From contig NZ_BJTC01000007.1 of the NCBI RefSeq assembly GCF_006829085.1, forward strand, positions 48,121 to 112,120: DNA of 64,000 nucleotides. Reading direction: 5' to 3'. The position numbers and the translations under genes were made by a program. Position 1 is the stretch's first letter. Each line of letters begins with the position of its first letter. The notes beneath the pieces are model-generated. The model was not told the origin of the DNA, searched no databases, and worked only from the letters and a program-made list of their open reading frames with translations. Shown one piece after another: positions 19,124-28,187 of the stretch. This stretch comes from Chryseobacterium sp. ON_d1. GTDB taxonomy: Bacteria > Bacteroidota > Bacteroidia > Flavobacteriales > Weeksellaceae.

Positions 19124-19810
19124 ATGGCAGCAGCACAATGCGAGATTTCATTTGAGATAGATTATACATCATCCATACCGAGTACAAGTGCGAATTCAAC
19201 TACCACTGCGTCCTATGAGATTCATGGATCAGGGAATCCAACCAATATAGGGACCATTGATCCCAATGGTATAACAATTCTTCCACCGATTCAGACTCCG
19301 GGCAATTACGATTTGACAGTGCAGATATCTGCAGGTGGGGTTCTTGCCACCCGCACTGATTCATTTCAGATTGGAAACTGTTATGGAAATGAGACAAGGA
19401 TCATATTTTATAATCATGCCAAAAGGACTCTGAATGGAGATTCATTCAATACCTTAGTAAACTTTGTCATCAGGAAGAATGGTGAGATTGTAGTAGACAG
19501 CAGGGATGCCAATACTCAATATGATAGTCCTATAGATAAGTGGAAATCATTTGAAGCGAAAGTTGGAGACCGTATTGAGTTTTTGACAGATCTTATAAAA
19601 AGTGCAACAGATGGTAAAACGACAGGTGATATGTTCACTTTCAGTACGACAGGTACATCTGGTACGGTAAACGGCACCAATCCTACAGCGTCTGGCCTGC
19701 AGTTGCTGAATTCTCAGGCTATCGGGCCAAACAACGGGACCAAAAGAATTTTTGCTTTTGTAGTCGCGCCAAAGGTGAATTATGCCTTGGGGACGGATTT
19801 CTTTCAGTAA
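19124..19810 (+). CDS. Beta-rich protein of unknown function at end of eCIS structural block
   Basis: A 228-residue protein without signal peptide or membrane segment. Residues about 1-85 resemble an Ig/PKD-type fold (TPGNYDLTVQISAGGV, like the Y-x-L-T-V strand of PKD repeats); the rest is beta-rich with T/G/N-rich strands and ends in an aromatic FF. Position behind the two PKD proteins suggests an associated structural or receptor-binding part. I do not recognise the family. It is the last gene before the convergent repressor. Confidence 0.6.
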   Translation: MAAAQCEISFEIDYTSSIPSTSANSTTTASYEIHGSGNPTNIGTIDPNGITILPPIQTPGNYDLTVQISAGGVLATRTDSFQIGNCYGNETRIIFYNHAKRTLNGDSFNTLVNFVIRKNGEIVVDSRDANTQYDSPIDKWKSFEAKVGDRIEFLTDLIKSATDGKTTGDMFTFSTTGTSGTVNGTNPTASGLQLLNSQAIGPNNGTKRIFAFVVAPKVNYALGTDFFQ

Positions 19811-19947
19811 ATGATTGATGATATCGGCTTACAGAAGAGATGTTCCACTTCTGCTCCTTAGGATATCAGCAATATCAGCCTATAGTTCAGGTTGTATGCC
19901 GGTAACGCAGGCGGGTTCCTTATGAAACGGAATAAATTCTCAAATTA

Positions 19948-20005
19948 TAACGAAGATGAAATAAGCTCATCAGCCGGTATTACGACCTGTACTTCATCTT
20001 CGTTA
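19948..20005. terminator. Long hairpin between convergent genes
   Basis: TAACGAAGATGAA and TTCATCTTCGTTA form a perfect 13-bp stem with a 32-nt loop, between the end of the structural operon and the end of the convergent repressor gene. Likely a two-way transcription boundary. Confidence 0.5.
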
Positions 20006-20065
20006 CTTTGAGTATATAATTATTTAGAAAGATCTGAAATCAGAGACTGAAGATTTTTAACTCAG

Positions 20066-20731
20066 TTATCTTCTGTTGTTTTTACGTCTCGTACTTATAA
20101 TATTGAAAAGTTTTGCAACATCTTTTAAATGGATTTCAAAATCATCATAATATTCATTCAGGGAGTGCAGGGTGATAATCCCTTTCTCCACATCATGATT
20201 GATAATCCGCTTTACTAAAATCCCTTTCTCTTTGTGAACAATGACGAAATCCCACTTATCATAATGCAGCTTGCTCATCCAATAATCCTGTCTGATATTT
20301 CTGCATAAGATAATATCACCTTCCAGATAGCTCTCGTACGATCCGTTGTCCATGCTGTCTCCCTTTACTTCGAAGCACATGTATTCACCACGGTGTTCTA
20401 CATCATCTGTAAAAGGAATTGTTGGCAGGCTTTCTATATATTCTTCATCTGCGAAATTACTCAGATAACCAGCCTGTGCATATTGATTTGCCAGAGGAAC
20501 ATGCATAATCTTTAAATCTGAAAAAACAACAGGTGCAGCACTGTCATTATTAAGTTCCTCTTGTTGTTTTAGCAGCAGATTGGTCACAAAGTAAGCAGTT
20601 GTTTCCGGTATTTTTCGTTCGCCTTTTTCCCAATATTGTACAGCTCTGGTACCAACTCCTATAGATTTTGCAATATCAGACTGCTTCATATTGAGTTTTT
20701 TTCTGATCTCTTTGAATTCTAAATAGGTCAT
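20066..20731 (-). CDS. XRE-family S24 self-cleaving repressor
   Basis: A 221-residue CI/LexA-like repressor. The N-terminal helix-turn-helix spans about residues 5-55 (IRKKLNMKQSDIAKSIGVGTRAVQYWEKG). The C-terminal S24 peptidase domain has the catalytic serine in GDSMDN (S126) and lysine in ILVKRI (K174); an Ala-Gly pair at 87-88 (AQAGYL) is in the right place for RecA-stimulated self-cleavage. It would bind operators in its own upstream region (see 20797-20809) and hold the eCIS or lysis genes off until DNA damage. It is the only minus-strand gene inside the eCIS locus. Confidence 0.9.
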   Translation of the reverse strand: MTYLEFKEIRKKLNMKQSDIAKSIGVGTRAVQYWEKGERKIPETTAYFVTNLLLKQQEELNNDSAAPVVFSDLKIMHVPLANQYAQAGYLSNFADEEYIESLPTIPFTDDVEHRGEYMCFEVKGDSMDNGSYESYLEGDIILCRNIRQDYWMSKLHYDKWDFVIVHKEKGILVKRIINHDVEKGIITLHSLNEYYDDFEIHLKDVAKLFNIISTRRKNNRR

Positions 20732-21658
20732 TTTGATATGTTTATAGTTTATTTATAAAAAAATATGAAAAATATTCGTTTAAATATTTTGAAAAACGAA
20801 CAATGTTCGTATATTTGTTTCGCTGTTAAGACGTAACCGCACAAATATACAAAAATATATTTATAATTAAATGTTTTTTTGCTATTTAAGAGCTTTTTGA
20901 AAAATTCGTAAGTGCTTGTAATCAGATGTTTATATTTTGTTTTTTTACCTGATTTATTTTGCGTTCGAATTTCAATTCTTGTTTGTTTTCGATGTCTTAT
21001 TAAAAACAAAAAAAGATGTTTCAGGTTTATTAAGTGTAAATAATGCGTTTGTTGATTGCGTGATTTTGTTTTTTGTGCGTTTTATGAACGGCTTTATTTG
21101 TGATAAAAGTGCGTTTATTATCAGTGGGTTTAAAATAAAGCGGCTGTCGGGCTCTTTATTTTTTTCGAAAAAGTCCAAAACGGTCTCTAAAATGCAGCGA
21201 ATACAGCTGATTAACATATAAAATATCGATTAATTATAGTTATCAGTAAGAGGGTTTGTACATCCTGAATAGTAAACCAAAGTTGGCAGAGCAGACTTAA
21301 TGATTCTTAAGGCTTAAAAAGTCAGATGATGAGAGACCGAGCTTTTACAACCAGATACGGGAAGTAAATAATGTCCGTTTACATGTTTATAAACACATCA
21401 GTTTCTTATAAACATCAATACAATATTTACTGAATGTAGAATTAAAGAAAAGAAGTCGGTGTATGATCTCTATTGAGAGAAACACCTGGTATCAGCTTCT
21501 GAAACCAAAATTTAAAATGTGATTGACATCTGTTTAAGGGCGTAAAATTATGCCTTTAGGGTTTCTTATTGACCTAATTAAACACTAGAAATGTAAGAAA
21601 TCGACAGCTGGCCTCATAAAAACAAAAACTTAACCATAAAAACTTTAAACATAGAAAA
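20732..21658. other. Long AT-rich regulatory intergenic region
   Basis: No convincing gene in 927 bp; the open frames here are low-complexity F/L/K-rich readings on both strands. It holds the promoter and operator candidates of the repressor and of the rightward genes, and three TGCGTTT heptamers (21044, 21076, 21110) spaced 32 and 34 bp apart. Confidence 0.6.
20787..20817 (+). promoter_or_regulatory. Candidate rightward promoter with overlapping operator
   Basis: TTTTG at 20787-20791 and TATATTTG at 20810-20817, 18 bp apart, match the Bacteroidota TTTG/TAnnTTTG pattern. The 13-bp palindrome CGAACAATGTTCG (20797-20809) lies exactly between the two elements, where a bound repressor would block polymerase. 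It is about 65 bp upstream of the repressor start. Not tested. Confidence 0.5.
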
Positions 21659-21817
21659 ATGAAACGTAGTAAAGAATTACTAGAGAAAAGAAAAGATTTT
21701 GTCATTGAATACGTAAAACGTAATCAAAGCAAACAAATGAAAGTGATTGTAACTGAACTGACAGAAATGTTGTTTTTGTCCGAAAGAACAATATATAATA
21801 TTATTCTTCAGGCTTAG
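21659..21817 (+). CDS. Small helix-turn-helix-like protein
   Basis: A 52-residue basic protein, MKRSKELLEKRKDFVIEY..., ending LSERTIYNIILQA. The last third reads as a recognition helix-turn-helix (ELTEMLFLSERTIYNII), as in small DNA-binding proteins or the N-terminal domain of transposition or phage regulators. It is the first plausible gene on the plus strand after the repressor-operator region, so it could be a Cro-like or activator partner. A poly-A-rich leader precedes the ATG. Function is inferred from sequence pattern only. Confidence 0.5.
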   Translation: MKRSKELLEKRKDFVIEYVKRNQSKQMKVIVTELTEMLFLSERTIYNIILQA

Positions 21818-22158
21818 CAGGTAGGTGAACAGTTCAGTGAATATCGGAGAATGCCGTGTCGAACATTATTAGGTAAATCTTTTTAATCCTAATGCCCAAT
21901 CATCCGCCAGATCTTAACATATAATATTCTAAAAACAGATAGAAAAGGGTCCAAAGTTATTATTCTGCCAATAGCTGCCTGAGAAATACTCATTCAAAGG
22001 TTTTCCTGACTTCTTTCTCAAATTAAAATTTATAAATGTATCCTAAAGTGAAAAAAAGTTTTTGCTTTTAGTTCTGTTGTTTCAGATGAATCTGAGTGCG
22101 GATAATCGGGGGTTAGAAAATTGAAAGATGAAAAGCAATTTCAAAAAAATGAGAAACC
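21818..22158. other. Intergenic region, no gene seen
   Basis: 341 bp between two small ORFs. I see no open frame, strong hairpin or clear promoter in it. Confidence 0.4.
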
Positions 22159-22326
22159 ATGAAAAAGAAAGAAAAGAAAAAAAAGAAAAAAAATAAGGAA
22201 AAAGGACAGAAACCCAGAAGAGATATCAGTGATATTATTGACGAGTTAGCTTATATGAATGAAAATGAAAACATCCTGAAAAGTAAAAGGTTTTTAGATG
22301 ACATGTACATGCTGGATCAGGAATAA
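22159..22326 (+). CDS. Small lysine-rich protein
   Basis: A 55-residue ORF: the first 20 residues are almost all lysine, followed by an acidic amphipathic helix-like part (DISDIIDELAYMNENENILKSKRFLDDMYMLDQE). The non-repetitive second half argues for a real gene. It lies 61 bp upstream of the holin-like gene. No family is recognised; nucleic-acid or envelope binding by the lysine run is a guess. Confidence 0.4.
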   Translation: MKKKEKKKKKKNKEKGQKPRRDISDIIDELAYMNENENILKSKRFLDDMYMLDQE

Positions 22327-22387
22327 TAAGACCCATCTGAAAATCGCAGAAAATTAAAATTTTAATAAATAATATAGAGGAAAACAA

Positions 22388-22768
22388 ATGAATTTGGATA
22401 GTATAAAAGCCCTGTTGATAGGAACTGCAATAGCATTTTCAGGAGGATTATTAAGGGTGTTGATTTCCATACAAAATAAGGAAAAAAAACAGCCATGGGA
22501 ACATTTTATCACACTGGTAATCGTGGTAATTGTTGGTTTTACAATGAGCTATTTGATGAACAGAGCTGAGTTAGATGACAAATGGTATTCAACAGGAGTC
22601 CTGTTTGTTCTTGGCTACGGCTATGATAAATTTCTGAAAATGATCACAACCAACCTGCCTAACTGGATTGATAAAGCGGTGAACCTTTTTATTGAAAACC
22701 GATACGGCATCAAAACAGACAGACAGCCTGAGGAAGAGGAAGAGAAAAAAGATAACATCGGCCAATAG
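22388..22768 (+). CDS. Holin-like small membrane protein
   Basis: A 126-residue protein with three hydrophobic segments (about residues 8-25, 40-58 and 68-84) and a charged, glutamate-rich C-terminal tail, the usual layout of class I/II holins. A GH24 lysozyme is encoded later in the same locus, so this could form the inner-membrane pore that lets the lysozyme out. Sequence alone does not prove holin function; a small membrane protein of other role is possible. Confidence 0.55.
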   Translation: MNLDSIKALLIGTAIAFSGGLLRVLISIQNKEKKQPWEHFITLVIVVIVGFTMSYLMNRAELDDKWYSTGVLFVLGYGYDKFLKMITTNLPNWIDKAVNLFIENRYGIKTDRQPEEEEEKKDNIGQ

Positions 22769-23190
22769 AAAATAATAAAATGTAAAAGCAGAAAATACAG
22801 TTTTCAGAATAAACCAATAGCTAACAGCCATAGTTCTGTCAATAAATTCAGGATGCTGCCGACCTGTTAGCCGACCGGATCATCACAGGAATAAAAGTCC
22901 CGGAACTCTTTACTGTAACTACTGAAACTGTAGCCAAAAAAAATGGGAGCCATTCTGAAAAAAAGTGAATTTTGAATTTGAAAACCTGAAAACCAAAACA
23001 AGAGAATAAAACCGAAGTGGATCACTGTTGCCTGTTTCTTATTGTCAAAACCACTTCTATTTACTTAAATTCTTAAAGAATCATCCGCATAGTATGATTT
23101 TTCAAACCCGGCAGGCACCATATAAAGCACAACCGTTTTTAGTTGTGCTTTGTATGTCTTTTAAAAAATATGAATTAAAAAACTAAGTCA
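22769..23190. other. Intergenic region before the toxin gene, with possible gene relic
   Basis: No intact gene. From 22852 a stop-free frame of about 37 codons (DAADLLADRIITGIKVPEL...) without a start may be a relic of a lost coding region. A terminator-like hairpin follows at 23124-23155. Confidence 0.35.
23124..23155 (+). terminator. Intrinsic terminator upstream of toxin gene
   Basis: AAAGCACAAC / GTTGTGCTTT, a perfect 10-bp stem with an 8-nt loop, followed by a T-rich stretch. It separates the holin-side transcript from the toxin gene, which would need its own promoter or read-through. Confidence 0.6.
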
Positions 23191-26100
23191 ATGAAAGCAG
23201 CAAAACCTGTAGAAAAAGACAAAAATGCCCACCAAAGCAAAAGCAAAAAGCAAAAGCCGAAAGAGCCTGTGGCTGTTCATCAATCCGGTGTAGAGGTGGT
23301 GGGTATACAGACGAAAAAGCCGAAAGGGACCGGATCTGTAAATCCCAATAATAAGCAGCTTAATCTCAATGGGATTATTCCAACCGTTTATGGTTTGCAG
23401 ACCATCTACGATCAGGGAGCTGAAATAATGTATAAAAAGCATCAGGAGAGTTTAGCACAAACCGGAGACATCAATCATCCCGATACTAAAAAGATGGAGA
23501 AAGGATACAGGTCAACCCTGAATCTTCATCAGGTACAGGACGATAATGGTGCTAAACCAGAAATATCTCCAAATATAGCAGAAAAGCAGATTATAATTCA
23601 GCAGCAAAATAAGAAAACTGAAGAAACAAACCCTGCTGTAAAGCTCGCAGAGAAAAAAGGAACTGATGGACAGACTGTTTCCTCACCTGCCAATGAAAGT
23701 CAAAGTATGGCGCAGGCAAGCCAGGTAGGCTCTATGGATGCGCAAAAAATAGGAATGTTCAGGAAAGAAGATTTCAAAGCTTTGCTGAGTGAAAAAGTAC
23801 AGGGTGCGAAGCTTCCGGAAAATGGTGCACTTAAAGAAGTTAACACTAAACCTGAAGAGCCTAAAGTTATTGCAGACGAGAAGATAAAAGAGAAAAAAGT
23901 TGAAATTAAGCAACCTTCTATTAAACCTATCTCAACAGAAACTCATAAAAGTGATTCAAAAACAGTTACTGATAAAGATGCTGCCACTCATTCTCAGGAT
24001 GTTGAATCTAAAAACGATAAAAAATCTAATAGTAAAAAGTTAAATACAAAAACTACGGGAGAAAAAGAAACAAAAGTTGTCATTCCTGGTAATATTCAAC
24101 CTGTTGTTACTCCAAGAATGGATAAAGCTGTTGACAGCGAGCAGGCTGAAATAGCTCCAGATGCACAAACGACAATCAATATTGTTGGGCTTGTTGCAGC
24201 AGCACAGGAGTTTAGGGATCAGGGAGTAGAAGCTAGGGATCAGGTGAAATCTCAAAATAAAGCAGCAAACACACTGAAAAATAAAATTAAGGAGGTTGAA
24301 AAAGAAATTCAAAAGTCAAATGCTGATTTACAAAAATCAGAAGATAGTATAGAAAGCAAAGAGGCTTTAATTCATAAATTAGAAAAAGGACTGGAGACCT
24401 CAGTAAAAAGACAACAAAAGGTAGAACAGGAGGTAGGAATATATCAACAGGAGTATAATAAAAATAAGACCAAAGCAAGCGATCTAAATAGAGAAGCGAA
24501 AGATTTACTTGGAGGTTCGCAGAAACATCAGGATCCAAAAAATGCTGATTCTGGAAACCTTACCAGAAAATTAAATGAATTAAATACTAACGCGGGTACA
24601 ATAAATCAGGCAGTATCACAGGCAGGCAATACAACTCAGAAATTATCCCAAGAAGCCCAGCAAGCTAAAGGGAAGAATGCAAAGATACAGAGTGAAATAA
24701 TGTCTTCCAGGGCGTCAATAATAAAATCAAAAGCTAAACTGGCGGCAGATACTAAAAAGAATAAAGAAGCAAAACAGGAGCTTGGAAAACTCACACCAAA
24801 ATTAAAACAAGTAGAATCACAAAGTAAAAAATTAAACCAGGAAGCAGATGGATTATTATTGGATTCTTACATTATCGAAAGTGAAGTTATAAAAACTCAA
24901 CATGCTTATTATGCCAATATGGCGTCAGTTGAAGGGCGAAATAGCTTGATACAAAAAGAAAAAGATAAAATTCAGCAAACACCCAAAGAGCTTAATGAGG
25001 CAGAGCGTTTGTTAATCGACTTTACACAATTAAAATCAGAAGATGAACAAATCGTATTTCTGAGAAAATTAAGCCCGGGCGAACAAAAATTATTGAAAGA
25101 TAAGTTTGATGAGGTAAATGCTAATTATGATAATGATCAATTGGAACATCAAAATTTAATAGATCAGAACGTTGAAAGCATCAGAAATGGTCAAATTGAA
25201 GTCTTTAATAACAAGCGTAAAGATGCTTTACAAAAGCCATTAAACTTAGTAACCAAAAATCTGAACAGAATTACTGGTTTAAAAAGATTATGGATGTCTA
25301 TTTCTATCGCATTTTCAGACATTTGGAATGATGTTACATCCATTACCTTGACCGATGTAGGCAAATTCATCGAATCTATATTTAGTCCAAAAGCTTGGTA
25401 TGAGGCGATTTCTGGCTCTATAAGCGGGATTTGGGATGATTTAACAAATTGGAAAGGATTCTCAGAAGATCCGGTAGGAATGATTCTTCAAAAAGCCGCA
25501 GGAATAGCCAATAAAGTGCTTGTTATAGCCGGAGTAATTACAGGAATATTAGGAATATTAACAATAGCTGCTGCCGTAGGATCCATCTTCACACTTGGTG
25601 GGCTGGCACCATTAGCTGCCTGGTTAGGAGGAGCTACCATAACAATGGGAACCATAACATTCTGGATCGGGGCTATAGCATTAGGATTGAATATACTCAA
25701 CGGAATTAAAAATATTTATGATGTACATACGGCAAAAACAGCTGAAGTTTTATTCAAAAATTCGGGTGAGCTAAAAAGCGACATTACTAATTCTGGTATG
25801 GCTATTTTGGCAATGATAGGTGGGAAAGCTTCGAAAAAAGGAGGTGCTTCTGTAAAGGATCTGGCAAAAAGAAACCCAAAAACTTTTGGTAAGCGAATGT
25901 TCATTACCGCAAGAAATGGAATAAAAGCAAGTATTGTTTCTATCCCTGGAAAAATAACATCTGTCTTCAAAAAAGAGACATGGATTAAAGCGTCCCAACG
26001 TTTTAAAACAGCATATAAAAAAGCGAAAGATTGGGTTGCTGAGCCTTTCAAGAAAAAAGCTCCAACGCAGCCAAGCCGAAACTTAAATCAACTTCCTTTC

Positions 26101-27549
26101 GAAGAGCAGACCGTTCCTGACAGAATGCATGAGCAACCTTTAAGAAATGAAAAAGGCAGTGGGAAATCCAACATTAAGGAAGAGGATGTGAAACCAATTC
26201 AAACGCAGGAAAATGTATATGAAGAAAGCATATTCAGACAGGATGACAGACCATATTCTCCTGTAGGTAAAACAGAGGATAGAATAAAATCTCATATTAA
26301 TGAAGATGGCAATTTAACTCCTGCAAATAAAAACGGAAGCGCCACAGTGTCTGATCATGTAAGAGGAAGCGAACCCAATAAAAGCAAAAGTCCTTATACC
26401 TCTTTCTCAGAAGAAGGACCTGGTATTGGTAAAACTTATGGAGAGCATGTGATTGAAGTTGATATTAAAAAGCTAGAAGCTGACATTGCTGCAGGTAAAA
26501 TAAATGACGTAGAAGTTTTAAGACCGGAAAAGGTACAGGCAGAATTACAAGCCAAAATAGATGAGGCGATGAATAAATTTGAAAAAAATCCATCAGCTGA
26601 TAATCAAAAAAGGGTGGATAATGCTGTAAGAGATCTTAACAATAGTGTCAGAGATAAAGAGATTTTAATTAAAGGTGAAATTCCTTCGGAATATTTTAAT
26701 GTAAAGTCTACTAAAAATAGCATCTCCAGCAATAACTTACCAAAAGAATCTCCTCACATATCCGGGAATGAAAAATCTTCTGGATTAAAAAGTAAAGAAC
26801 AAAATAACAAAATTAGCTCATCGCAAAACCGTACATTTGATAAAAATTTAGAACCACTAGCTAACCAAGAAGCTCAATGGATAAATGAGAATAGTCATTG
26901 GAGAGATACTAATTATGGGCCAAAACCAGGATTAGTTGCAACAGAACAAACCATAGCTACCGGTACGGTTCAAATGGAGTTACATCCTAACTTTAACAAT
27001 TTAGTAAATGAAATGGAAGAGTTAGGATACAAAGTAACAATTGTAGAGCAGGACTTTAGTAAGATAAGAATTGATCCGGAAGTTAAAGTTAGAAAAATGT
27101 ATTCAAGGGGTAGAGAATTCTTAGGTTTTGATAAAGAAGTAATTTTAATCAAAGAAATGGATTATAACACAATGCTGCATGAGCATGGACATATTATGCA
27201 GGTCGAAAAACTAAGATCACAAGGAATAAATATAGCTACAGATAAGGTAGTCGGCAGAGTTTCTAAATCACTGGGCGAAGAGCGTTTTTGGAATGCTATA
27301 GAGTATCATAATAGGCTACAGGATATAGAAAGGATTCTAAACATGCAAAAGGCAGGAATCAAAGTTCCTAATAAGGTTATTACACAAGCTCGACATGGAG
27401 CTGAATTTTATGGAAATAAATATAGAGAAAGTATGATATTAGAAACTAACAACCTTTTGAAACAAATGAGAATAAATAATTCAATGCAAGAAAAGCTTGG
27501 TTATATTTATGAAGATATAAAAAGATTACGAAATTTAAATATATATTAA
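23191..27549 (+). CDS. Giant coiled-coil protein with C-terminal zincin-like toxin domain
   Basis: A 1452-residue protein. Layout: disordered K/P/Q-rich N-terminus (1-330), long coiled coil (about 340-700), a W-rich helical part (about 700-765), a strongly hydrophobic segment probably spanning the membrane three times (about 770-850), a second polar part, and a C-terminal domain (about 1240-1452) holding HEHGH (H1330, E1331, H1334), the HExxH zinc-peptidase signature. The body looks like a tape measure or translocator; the end looks like a polymorphic-toxin metallopeptidase. Two small genes follow at once, as immunity genes do. It could be eCIS cargo, a tape measure with a toxin tip, or both. 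No DUF4157 motif seen. Confidence 0.7.
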   Translation: MKAAKPVEKDKNAHQSKSKKQKPKEPVAVHQSGVEVVGIQTKKPKGTGSVNPNNKQLNLNGIIPTVYGLQTIYDQGAEIMYKKHQESLAQTGDINHPDTKKMEKGYRSTLNLHQVQDDNGAKPEISPNIAEKQIIIQQQNKKTEETNPAVKLAEKKGTDGQTVSSPANESQSMAQASQVGSMDAQKIGMFRKEDFKALLSEKVQGAKLPENGALKEVNTKPEEPKVIADEKIKEKKVEIKQPSIKPISTETHKSDSKTVTDKDAATHSQDVESKNDKKSNSKKLNTKTTGEKETKVVIPGNIQPVVTPRMDKAVDSEQAEIAPDAQTTINIVGLVAAAQEFRDQGVEARDQVKSQNKAANTLKNKIKEVEKEIQKSNADLQKSEDSIESKEALIHKLEKGLETSVKRQQKVEQEVGIYQQEYNKNKTKASDLNREAKDLLGGSQKHQDPKNADSGNLTRKLNELNTNAGTINQAVSQAGNTTQKLSQEAQQAKGKNAKIQSEIMSSRASIIKSKAKLAADTKKNKEAKQELGKLTPKLKQVESQSKKLNQEADGLLLDSYIIESEVIKTQHAYYANMASVEGRNSLIQKEKDKIQQTPKELNEAERLLIDFTQLKSEDEQIVFLRKLSPGEQKLLKDKFDEVNANYDNDQLEHQNLIDQNVESIRNGQIEVFNNKRKDALQKPLNLVTKNLNRITGLKRLWMSISIAFSDIWNDVTSITLTDVGKFIESIFSPKAWYEAISGSISGIWDDLTNWKGFSEDPVGMILQKAAGIANKVLVIAGVITGILGILTIAAAVGSIFTLGGLAPLAAWLGGATITMGTITFWIGAIALGLNILNGIKNIYDVHTAKTAEVLFKNSGELKSDITNSGMAILAMIGGKASKKGGASVKDLAKRNPKTFGKRMFITARNGIKASIVSIPGKITSVFKKETWIKASQRFKTAYKKAKDWVAEPFKKKAPTQPSRNLNQLPFEEQTVPDRMHEQPLRNEKGSGKSNIKEEDVKPIQTQENVYEESIFRQDDRPYSPVGKTEDRIKSHINEDGNLTPANKNGSATVSDHVRGSEPNKSKSPYTSFSEEGPGIGKTYGEHVIEVDIKKLEADIAAGKINDVEVLRPEKVQAELQAKIDEAMNKFEKNPSADNQKRVDNAVRDLNNSVRDKEILIKGEIPSEYFNVKSTKNSISSNNLPKESPHISGNEKSSGLKSKEQNNKISSSQNRTFDKNLEPLANQEAQWINENSHWRDTNYGPKPGLVATEQTIATGTVQMELHPNFNNLVNEMEELGYKVTIVEQDFSKIRIDPEVKVRKMYSRGREFLGFDKEVILIKEMDYNTMLHEHGHIMQVEKLRSQGINIATDKVVGRVSKSLGEERFWNAIEYHNRLQDIERILNMQKAGIKVPNKVITQARHGAEFYGNKYRESMILETNNLLKQMRINNSMQEKLGYIYEDIKRLRNLNIY

Positions 27550-27551
27550 TT

Positions 27552-28145
27552 ATGCACTTAATACCAAAGTATAATTTTAACATCAGTTTCTTAGAGGAAA
27601 TAGATAATGATCTATATCCGGAAGATTTAGTAATTGATATTTTTGATGTCATCATGAATTCTAAATTAGGAATATATATAAAATTTATTCCTGAAATAGA
27701 TGGGATAGATGAAAAGTGGCCATTTGATTTTGAATATGATGATTCTTCAATTCAGAATTTAAGAAAAATGTTCCTCTTAGAATCTAAATATGTAGTGACT
27801 CCATCAGATAAATGGAAAGGAAAAACAAAAAAAATAAGTAAAGAATTTATAGCAAAATGCTTTCATGCTGATGACGCTGAAAAAATACAAGATGTTATTG
27901 TTTTCTTCATTTCAAAAGAAGATTTTGAGTTATATAAAAATGAGAAAGAAAAAATATCAACTTTTGATATGGATTCAGAAGATAAATTGCATCCAAAATT
28001 TATAGATGATTTAGAAAAAGAGTATAAATTGCCAGGATTTCTCAAAAATCGGATTATTAATTCTCCCTATTTATCCGATGAAGACTTATCATACTTAAAA
28101 AGAAAAAGAGATGCAAATGGTAATATAATTCTTTTGAAAGATTAA
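27552..28145 (+). CDS. Candidate immunity protein 1 for the zincin-like toxin
   Basis: A 197-residue acidic cytoplasmic protein starting 2 bp after the toxin stop. No family recognised. Base composition is more AT-rich and codon use poorer than in the structural genes, as is common for exchangeable toxin-immunity ends. Acidic charge and position directly behind a toxin domain support an immunity role; otherwise unknown. Confidence 0.5.
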   Translation: MHLIPKYNFNISFLEEIDNDLYPEDLVIDIFDVIMNSKLGIYIKFIPEIDGIDEKWPFDFEYDDSSIQNLRKMFLLESKYVVTPSDKWKGKTKKISKEFIAKCFHADDAEKIQDVIVFFISKEDFELYKNEKEKISTFDMDSEDKLHPKFIDDLEKEYKLPGFLKNRIINSPYLSDEDLSYLKRKRDANGNIILLKD

Positions 28146-28187
28146 GTTTCTTACAATATGAAAAATTAAAAAATAATTAATAATAAA

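Noticed and set aside
20937..21221. ORFs on both strands in the AT-rich gap
   Set aside because: F/L/K-rich low-complexity readings overlap each other on opposite strands, with no motif or coding pattern.
23191..27549. DUF4157 domain in the giant toxin
   Set aside because: DUF4157 is common in eCIS cargo, but its HExxH motif would be N-terminal with H-E-x-x-H-x-x-Q context; the only HExxH seen is at residues 1330-1334 in a different setting.
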